From the NCBI RefSeq assembly GCF_963966145.1, contig NC_091050.1, positions 13,454,001-13,518,000 of the forward strand: a stretch of DNA of 64,000 bases. The letters run 5' to 3'. Position 1 is the first letter of the stretch. Every line of letters begins with the position of its first letter. A program made the position numbers and the translations under genes. Source of the DNA: Tenebrio molitor (Eukaryota > Arthropoda > Insecta > Coleoptera > Tenebrionidae). Of this stretch, positions 56,801 to 64,000 are shown in pieces. Below the pieces are notes generated by a model. The model did no database searches, was not told the DNA's origin, and worked only from the letters and a program-made list of their open reading frames with translations.

Positions 56801-58501
56801 AATTTCGTCGAGAGCCCCCCGCTTCCGGGTTATTAATTTTAATATTTCCGGTTGGATTTTGTAAATTTTCCGGTGGCGGCCGAACAGCCAATAATCTCGG
56901 TGGAGCTGGCGTTTCTCTGAAAACCTCCAGACCCGGATCCGCGAGCTTATCTTAATAAAGTGGTGCTTTTTCCCCGATTATTTTTCACGGCGCACGAAAG
57001 TTGTACACTTAATAAAGAACAAAGTGTCAGACGTGGAGTTTTGTATTTATTACGGCGGAAAATAAACGAAACAGAATGAGAAAGCGACCGCCGCGTCGGG
57101 TGTGTATCATAAATTCCTGCTTGTTTGCTATGCAAAGCAAGGTGCGCGCCGCCCCACTTGCCGGACCCGGAAAAAACAAAAAAGCCAGAAAAGTGGGACC
57201 ATTGTTGGGGTTCCGGAAGGAGAGGGAAAATTGTTGAAGAGTGGTGATGGGCGATGGTTTTAGATTTTTGGTTTTTTTAGAGAGACAATGAGAAGAAATT
57301 TGAAAAAAAAATGAAATAGATATTTCCAAAAATAAAAAAAAAAGTAAATTTGTATTAACGTGATTATTTCCTTCATGTGTTTAGCAACCAATTGCGTGAC
57401 AAATATTGACCAATCAAAACGAGAAAACAAAAATTAACCCGATAAAATTTCTCTAAAATGCACATGTGCAATAATCTGATAAAAAAATGTCGGTACCTGA
57501 TTTTTTTTTTAATTATTTTGAATAAAAAGGATTGGAAATAATACGTTTGGTTTCATTCTATTCAGGAAAGAACTCGACTTCGTCTCGTGCTCTTATTTGC
57601 TAATAATTGGTCTTCTGACCTCATTTATGGATGTTTTCGTTCATTAGCAAAAAAATTTCCGATAAAAAATTTTGCACTTGGGATACAATATGTGAAAATT
57701 CACCACTTAAAATGTTTTAAAAATAAATTAAAAACGAAAAATCTCATCAGTGGGAAATACTGCAGTAGCGAAAGCGCCCAGTTGATCCCCGAAGAGTTTA
57801 TATACAGCTAAAAGAATGGAAAATCGGGAAAAATTGACTATTTGAAATCAGCTTTAGGAGCTTACGAGCTTACAATTCAGCTTCATATTCAGGCTACTCA
57901 AAAAGCAACCTTTCATCCTAAAAATATAAACTGCGCATTGAGAGCTTTCATACTAGGAGAGTTTGTGAACAACAAGCAAGAAACTGACGCAAAATCGAAA
58001 AAACGTGGATCTATTGAGAATAATTTTTGGAATTTTTAAATTTAAGTAATTTACTGTATTGGTTCAAGTTAAAAAGTTGATTGGGACCAATATTTGATCG
58101 TCCATTAACGTCCACACTTATTTGAACGAAGTTGTTATTTATGACGTGTAAAAAGTATTATTATTTTAGAAGTGGGAAGTTCACAGGCACGAACGTTGCA
58201 AGTGTTCCCACGCGTAAAAACAACGCTTTATACATAATTTTCATATATTTTTTTAATCATCATTCTGTCTGAAATAAAATTATTACAAAATCAATTAATG
58301 AAACTTCAAAATATGATTTCAGGTAAAAAAAGGAACACTCCCAAATATTTCACAAGAAATTAATTTTGTATTTTTTCTATTTCTGTATCTAATTATGTAA
58401 GTAAAATTTGGTTAAGTACAAGTGTATTAAAGTATAAAATAAATAAATATACCTCAGGCTGTGAAAAAAATGTCCACCTTAGACTCATATTTTTTTTTTT
58501 A
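53883..58501. other. Start of sif intron 12 (continues beyond the window)
   Basis: GC-rich to about 57.1 kb, then AT-rich. No PH-domain exon or other coding block found. Confidence 0.45.
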
Positions 58502-58650
58502 GGCACCCATAATGAAAACGGTAATTTTACGTACTCACAAGCGGACGAAAAGTAAAACTCTTTCGGATGCACTTTTTCGGACGCTGACCGTGGCGCCATC
58601 TGTTGGTTTGTTTAGTAAGTTAGCAACGAAACCGACAAAACCGATCATTG
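58502..58650 (+). repeat. Dispersed repeat family (copy 3 of 3)
   Basis: GCACCCATAATGAAAACGGT to AACCGACAAAACCGATCATT; closest to the copy at 49480. A transposon end-like word, GGATAATCGAAGTTCTACTG, occurs shortly after (near 58820). Confidence 0.75.
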
Positions 58651-60786
58651 TCCTGTCACCATAAAATATGTAAATAAGTGCAAAATAAAGAAAGTGTTTA
58701 ATGTACGTAATACATTATTACATTACACTAAAATGAGCTTTTTTCCTAAGAAATTACCTTTTTCGTAAATTCTCCAATTATCCCAATATTTGATTATCCG
58801 AATAGTGCCAGTTGACTCGGATAATCGAAGTTCTACTGTAATTTGAAAAATGATCTGATTTATTGCATGATGCTGAAAAAAGAACAAAGAAACTAAAGCA
58901 ACTGTTCGACTGGTTTCTTGCTAGATCTTCTAGCTGCAAGGTTGTGTGCTCAAGCGAGGATTATAAAATTCCTTGGAAAAAGTTTAATGAATTGGAGTTT
59001 CGTAAAAAGATAAATCGATGTAATATTCTCGAGTAAGAAAGAAAAACATAAAATACAGCTTGTATAACTATGGACGTAAAAAGCGTAAAAAGAGGTTTCA
59101 TCCTGAAGAGTGTAGTGTAATTAATGGCAGCTCGACCTAAAATTAGTAGTCGTGCTGTTAAAAGTTTAAGTTGAAAAATTGAAGGTCCGGAGAATAAAAG
59201 AATAAAAATGAAATTAATAATGATCCCGAGACGAAAATATCTCCGTCGGGAACTCTGCGAGATATTTAGTCCATAAAATCCATCGAAGGAGAATGGCTGG
59301 TTGGGGGAGAAGCCGGATGTGAAACGTATTATTAAATTTAGTTTATATAATAATCAATTGTTTGAGTAAGCCTCGCTAAGCCTAATAAAATGGAATTAGC
59401 GTTTCTCACCTTAAACTTCGCAAATCCCGCCCCACTTAAACTTCTAATTAATCTCGTTTGAAATTCCAGAAAATGCAAGAAACGCGAAATCAGATTACGA
59501 CGAAAAAAGTATCCAGTTATGAGAGACAGCGGAAAGCTCTCGGAAATTTCCCCGTCTATTTACTTAGGCGAACGTGTCGTGGTCTTTTTGACGTATAGTT
59601 CCATATCAATGCAAATTTAATCCCGGCCCCGGCTAATTGTGAAAGCGTCGGGGATTTTCCGCCGAATTTGCAAATTCGGTCCGGATATCACTCTAATAAT
59701 TGCATAATGTTCCCAGACGGCCCGGCGATTAGGCCGAGACCTCTTAAATAATTTCGACAAAATTCCGCCGCACTAATTGAAAAGCTCCACCAACCGGATC
59801 GCCCCAATTCGCGCCTAATGAGCCGTCCCGACGAAAGTCTACTAATCGCCCCATTCCGGTGCAGGTGCTAATCGGGGCGGATTTTTCTAGCCGCGTCCAA
59901 TTGAAATAATGGAGGTCGTCGAGACGCAACTCTTGCCAAACAGCCCCAAATAAATAATAGGAACGGCGAGGACGGGGGATGAAATATTAATGAAAAAAGT
60001 TAGGGAGATTTTTTGGCGCGGCAAAAACAAAAATTTATTGTTGAGCGAGCGGTATTGATGGTTCGGGGTAGGCGCCAGGGTTGCTAAACGCGGAGCCCAC
60101 GCAAGATTAACCTGCCGTTTAAATTCCGATGTATATTTTTATTTCCGGGGCCTGGCCGCATCGAACCCCGAAAACGATTCCTTTCTGTCTTTCGCTCTTT
60201 GTATCGGACGAATTTGCACATTTGTGGGCTTTTCCGGCGGTGCTGACGCAAGAACGGCGCCGTTTAATCCGGTAGTGGGCTTGTTTTGCACCGTTCCCAT
60301 GAAAACGACACACCGGCGAAATCCGGGGAAAATCATTTTTCGAATTCCGGTTAACCGCGGCACGGGAAAATTATCGCGTACCCTGGAACAGGGATTCTTC
60401 GGAAGAAAATTCGAAATTGTCTGGAAGAAAATGAGCGTGTTGAAAGTCGCTGAACACAAAATTAACTTTTCAAGAAACTGGAGCTTTGTGTTGAAGATGG
60501 ATGGCCCATCGAGGCAGCGCTTTCGGCGCAGAAAGGCCAAATTAAGACCCCGACAGGTGTCTGTATACGCCCCGGAAAGAGCTAATTATTATTGTAATTT
60601 TTTCCACAACGCTGTGGAAATTTATTCATTTTTGAGCTAAACTCCGGCATCATTATTCAACAGCGTATTTTCCTATGCATAGCAATTCGTTCTTTCATTT
60701 ACCTCGGGCCTTTGAATGGCAAATTAACGTCGACTTCCTCCAGCACCGAAGCAACGAGAGAAAAACTAGCAATTTCTAAGTTATGA
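58651..60786. other. sif intron 12, flank of the nested LRR gene
   Basis: Unique sequence. An open plus frame (60224-60640) has no recognised domain or splice signals. Confidence 0.35.
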
Positions 60787-60792
60787 TTTATT
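60787..60792 (-). terminator. Poly(A) signal AATAAA of the LRR gene
   Basis: AATAAA on the minus strand, about 18 nt beyond the TGA stop (60810-60812); this implies a very short 3' UTR. Confidence 0.5.
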
Positions 60793-60809
60793 AAACGTCA
60801 GAAATTCAA

Positions 60810-61730
60810 TCAACAATCAACAGTCTGCTCTTGCGAGAGTTGCACCCTCGCCCTGATCCTTCCCTCGCGATTCCTCAACTCTTTGAGGCACTCGCACTTG
60901 AACGGGTTGCCTTGCACGCTCACGAGGTTCGTTTTGTTGAGGACGTTGCCGATGAATTCTTCGGACAAGCACCGCAACGAGTCGCCGTTCAGGTTCAGGT
61001 GTTCCACGGACGTCAACTTGCCGAAGATGTGACCGTCGACTCTGGGGAGGTCGTTCCAATCGAGGAAGAGATCTCCGAATTTTCCCACCTCCGCGAAGGC
61101 GTCTCTGTCGACGGTCTCGATTTTGTTGTAGCTCAAGTAGATGTTGACCGTGTCTCGGTCCTTCCAGAAGTTCTTGAAGGCGTTGGCCGGAATCTCCTCG
61201 AGGAAGTTGTGCGTGAGGGAGACCGTCGCCAGTCTGGAGCAGTTGAAGAACCAGTCACCGTTCCAGTTCTTCAACTCGTTGAAATCAAGCGTGATGGTCT
61301 CCAAGGCCTGCATGTTGTCAAAAGCTCTTGCCCCAATAATCGCCAACCTGTTGTGCGAAAAATTGAGGTTCTTCACTTGGACGAAGTTGAAGACTCCTTC
61401 TTTGATCTCTCTGATGTGGTTGAAGGTCAGGCTGAGGTTGGTGAGAGGTTTGAGGTCTCGGAAGGTGTTGGGTTTGATCTCGTTGATGCCGCAGTCGTCG
61501 ATCATCAACGCTTCTAAGTTGTCGAAGAAGGCGAACTTGACCTCCCACAAGATGGAGAACTTCTGGTTGACCACGATCTTCTCGGTCTGGAGCAGACCTT
61601 CGGGAGTCGGTTCCCGGGCGACGTAATTGTGCGGCTCGCCCGTCTCCCTGTCGTACCATATCAGGTCGGCGTTGTTGGTGATCCCCCAGGACAACTCCAC
61701 CAGCACCAGAAGACCCACCACGAGCTTCAT
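60810..61730 (-). CDS. Secreted leucine-rich-repeat protein (306 aa, single exon), nested in sif intron 12
   Basis: The frame is complete and intronless. Residues 1-16 (MKLVVGLLVLVELSWG) form a signal peptide. From about residue 68 come LRRs with the LxxLxLxxNxI/L pattern: LTNLSLTFNHIREIKEGVF, VKNLNFSHNRLAIIGARAF, LETITLDFNEL, LATVSLTHNFLEEIPANAF, VNIYLSYNKIETVDRDAF, VEHLNLNGDSLRCLSEEF. It closes with GNPFKCECLKELRNREG ... VDC, a short LRR C-terminal cap. There is no membrane segment or GPI signal, so secretion is expected; the ligand is unknown. It lies antisense to sif inside its intron and has its own initiator-like TCAGTG upstream. The ATG at 61730 directly begins the signal peptide. Confidence 0.9.
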   Translation of the reverse strand: MKLVVGLLVLVELSWGITNNADLIWYDRETGEPHNYVAREPTPEGLLQTEKIVVNQKFSILWEVKFAFFDNLEALMIDDCGINEIKPNTFRDLKPLTNLSLTFNHIREIKEGVFNFVQVKNLNFSHNRLAIIGARAFDNMQALETITLDFNELKNWNGDWFFNCSRLATVSLTHNFLEEIPANAFKNFWKDRDTVNIYLSYNKIETVDRDAFAEVGKFGDLFLDWNDLPRVDGHIFGKLTSVEHLNLNGDSLRCLSEEFIGNVLNKTNLVSVQGNPFKCECLKELRNREGRIRARVQLSQEQTVDC

Positions 61731-61749
61731 GTTTCGACGAGATATCGCG

Positions 61750-61755
61750 CACTGA
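61750..61755 (-). promoter_or_regulatory. Initiator-like element of the LRR gene
   Basis: TCAGTG on the minus strand fits the insect Inr (TCAKTY) except at its last base. It would start transcription near 61753, about 22 nt before the ATG. No TATA box. Confidence 0.35.
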
Positions 61756-64000
61756 TGACCGCTCGGAATGATCTAACTACAGGATGCGGAGTTGAACGGA
61801 GTTTTCCGCAATAATTTAACCCGAAACGTGACGGAAATGCCGAGTGGAGGAATTAAACTCCCTCGTTTCGATAATGCCGACAATTAGCACGGACGAGAGG
61901 ATCCGAAGATGGATCGGGATGTATTGTTATTGTTGTGCGACGGTGACACCGTGAACCAGGAGGTCGCGGGTTTATCGCGCTGTTTACTACGCCGGCGGGG
62001 ATTTTTGCTACTCCGGTTTTGTACACGAAGCAGACGCGTTACTTACTCTTTTACCCAAGTCTCAGCCCACGATTGTGTGCGCGGAAGCGTCGAGGCCGAA
62101 GGTCGGGACGTGGTGGTTCTTGCACTGTTGAGATAACGACGAGTGTGCTTCGCACGTGCCGAGAATTTTCCGAAACGGGCGATAGTTTTAAGTGAGTTAA
62201 AATTAGCTTCGATGCGTGCAGTTGACGTGGGGCTAATGGAGGAGTTGGGAGAGCGGTGGCGACGCTAATTCGGACTCTCCTAATTTTGGGTTGCCGGAGT
62301 GTTTCGGACGGTTGGCTCCCGGAGGTGACCGTCTTTTTTATTTTTATAAAATAAAATCACAAAAACGAAAATCCAGACAATGATAGTTTTCATCGGAGAA
62401 GTTGAGCAACGGCGTATGCGATTAATATTTGGATGGGTGGGCGCCGGAGAAATTGCGTTCAGTTGTCAGTTTATTCTCATCGCTTCATTGTTTGATTTCT
62501 GTATTTATCTGCTGTCCGGAATGTCGTAATGTTGAATGAATAAACTTCGACCTGGATGACGTGCTCCCTTTTTAATCGATAAAAACAAATGCGCAGCAGG
62601 AGAAACACGATAAATGGCAAATTTTGAATTTTGAAAATTAGTGAATTAATCTGATAGCTTCAGGTGAAATGGAAATCAATCTGCGTAAAAAAATACTTTT
62701 TCGCATAGTAATGAACTATATTACTGTACTCAAAATCGTACAGTAATAGGTCATTTTACAACATAGCAACCATTACTGTACGATTTTGGGTAATATTCAA
62801 CTTTTTTACGAACGAATCAAATTTTAATATTCTTAAAATAAAATAGTATACGCTCCTCGTCAGAAAAGTGATTTTACTGGACTCGTGTGGCATTTAAGAA
62901 CTCGCTGACGCTCGTGTAGTAAACTTCCACTTTTCTGAACTCGTAACGTAATCTGCTATTTCGGAAGAGAAATTGTGGAATAAATATCCAGGGATAAGAT
63001 TTATGTCCTGTAGATAAACCCGTTACTAATGTTATTCACATTTTCAAAACAAATCTGGGAAAAACTCGGTGAATGATTTTAGAATGTCGCCGTAAGCAAG
63101 CCGACTGCATCAATCTGGTGAACTTTGACCCCCAGCGAGATCCGTCCATTTCTCTCTGATTCGCGTTATTTTGTGAAGAATCGTTTTGCGTTTTGCCATC
63201 GACTCGCTGCAAAGACATCCGTTTCAAATTGTTTCCGGTGAATATAATTCAGAGGTTGGGTAGTTTTGTGTTTCAACAGAATGATGCTCGCGCTCATACG
63301 GCTTAGAGCAAATCTGGAACGATTTATCTTGCGTCGATCGAGTATTTCGTTGGTTCATTTACAAATGGTAAAATAAATTGGAAATGATCAGGAAGGTCGG
63401 TCGGCGGTCACGTCGTCGATCAGTTGCTATGTTAACACCGTGACGTCCCACCCCCCGGCCAAGAATAAATTCGTATTACAGGCTGAGCCTTATTTACGGG
63501 TCAACTAACGACCCCGCGGCCATAAATCTTGCTCTTGGCGATTTTCGACCTCCGACCCCTCTTACAAAAATCTATCCTGACACACACGTCCCGTAAGAAA
63601 TTTGATCAGAGCAGGCGTCCTTCTCCATTACGGCGGAGACAAATCGCTTCCATCTATGAAGAATCAAAGGGGGCGATGATCGGGGAGTGGATTTGAATAA
63701 AACGCAACACGTCCAGTCACCGGAAAATCCCCGGACTCCGAGAAGACGGATGTAGTCAACAAGACGCAAGATAAAGGATGGGCGAAGGTGTAATAAACAA
63801 GTTAAACTACACGGCGCCGAAGTAACAAAAGAAAAAGAGCAATTTATAAAACGATACCGGAAACCGTTCCGGCTTATGGGTCAGGGGCGGCGGGCTTTTA
63901 AGTGGACGAAGGGACGAAAATAGATTAAAGCGCCGTTTAAAGCGGCCTTTTTCGATGTCGAAGCGCCCGTTTCTTTGTTCGGTGTTGTGTGGAGAAATTT
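61756..64000. other. sif intron 12, right edge
   Basis: No exon, transposon or gene recognised. Near-palindromic words around 62720-62785 (CAAAATCGTACAGTAATAGG and ATTACTGTACGATTTTGGGT) may be a small hairpin element. Confidence 0.4.

Noticed and set aside
60224..60640. 138-codon plus-strand frame
   Set aside because: No recognisable domain or splice signals, and an overlapping minus frame is also open; probably chance in GC-rich DNA.
60831..61517. Plus-strand 228-codon frame opposite the LRR gene
   Set aside because: Antisense shadow; the minus strand encodes a complete signal-peptide LRR protein.
1..64000. CRISPR arrays, operons, riboswitches, viral integrations
   Set aside because: The sequence is eukaryotic with spliced genes; repeats are inverted-repeat transposons, not regularly spaced direct repeats; no viral gene was recognised.

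Overview
The window reads as nuclear DNA of an insect, most likely a beetle (inference). The support is spliced genes with short GT-AG introns, a clear orthologue of the arthropod Rac exchange factor Still life, and many short non-autonomous DNA transposons. I see no prokaryotic features, tRNA, rRNA or CRISPR array. No exact species is claimed.

Layout. (1) 1-764: first coding exon of a minus-strand FAD amine oxidase (polyamine oxidase type), which runs off the left edge. (2) 1391-7618: two minus-strand paralogues encoding secreted glycine-rich proteins. Each has a signal peptide, a short conserved pro-domain, a furin-type basic site at the start of exon 2, and a Gly-rich tail. The larger gene (8 exons, 586 aa, every splice phase checked) contains a recent 288-bp exon-intron tandem duplication. 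(3) 7.7-24.3 kb: mostly AT-rich intergenic sequence filled with terminal-inverted-repeat elements, a frameshifted Tc1/mariner-type transposase relic and other transposon fragments, interrupted by GC-rich blocks at 13-14.6 and 18-19.6 kb that may hold upstream exons of the next gene. (4) 24305-53882 (+): the N-terminal 874 residues of still life (sif) in 12 coding exons. The DH/PH part lies beyond the right edge. An extra phase-0 exon at 43067-43540 inside the 16-kb intron looks like an alternative first coding exon. (5) 60810-61730 (-): an intact single-exon gene for a secreted leucine-rich-repeat protein, nested in the following sif intron on the opposite strand.

The sif product is expected to act at the neuronal cortex or synapse as a Rac activator: a myristoylation-type N-terminus and a WH1/EVH1 domain are encoded here. 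The Gly-rich pair are probably extracellular or cuticular structural proteins. Composition is mosaic: unique intronic DNA is GC-richer, and transposon-rich segments are strongly AT-rich.

The most unusual items are the pro-domain/basic-site/Gly-rich gene pair with its duplicated exon cassette, the possible alternative sif N-terminus carrying a PP1-docking-like motif, a stop-free 48-nt sif intron, and five same-strand copies of one 16-bp GC-rich word in one intron.
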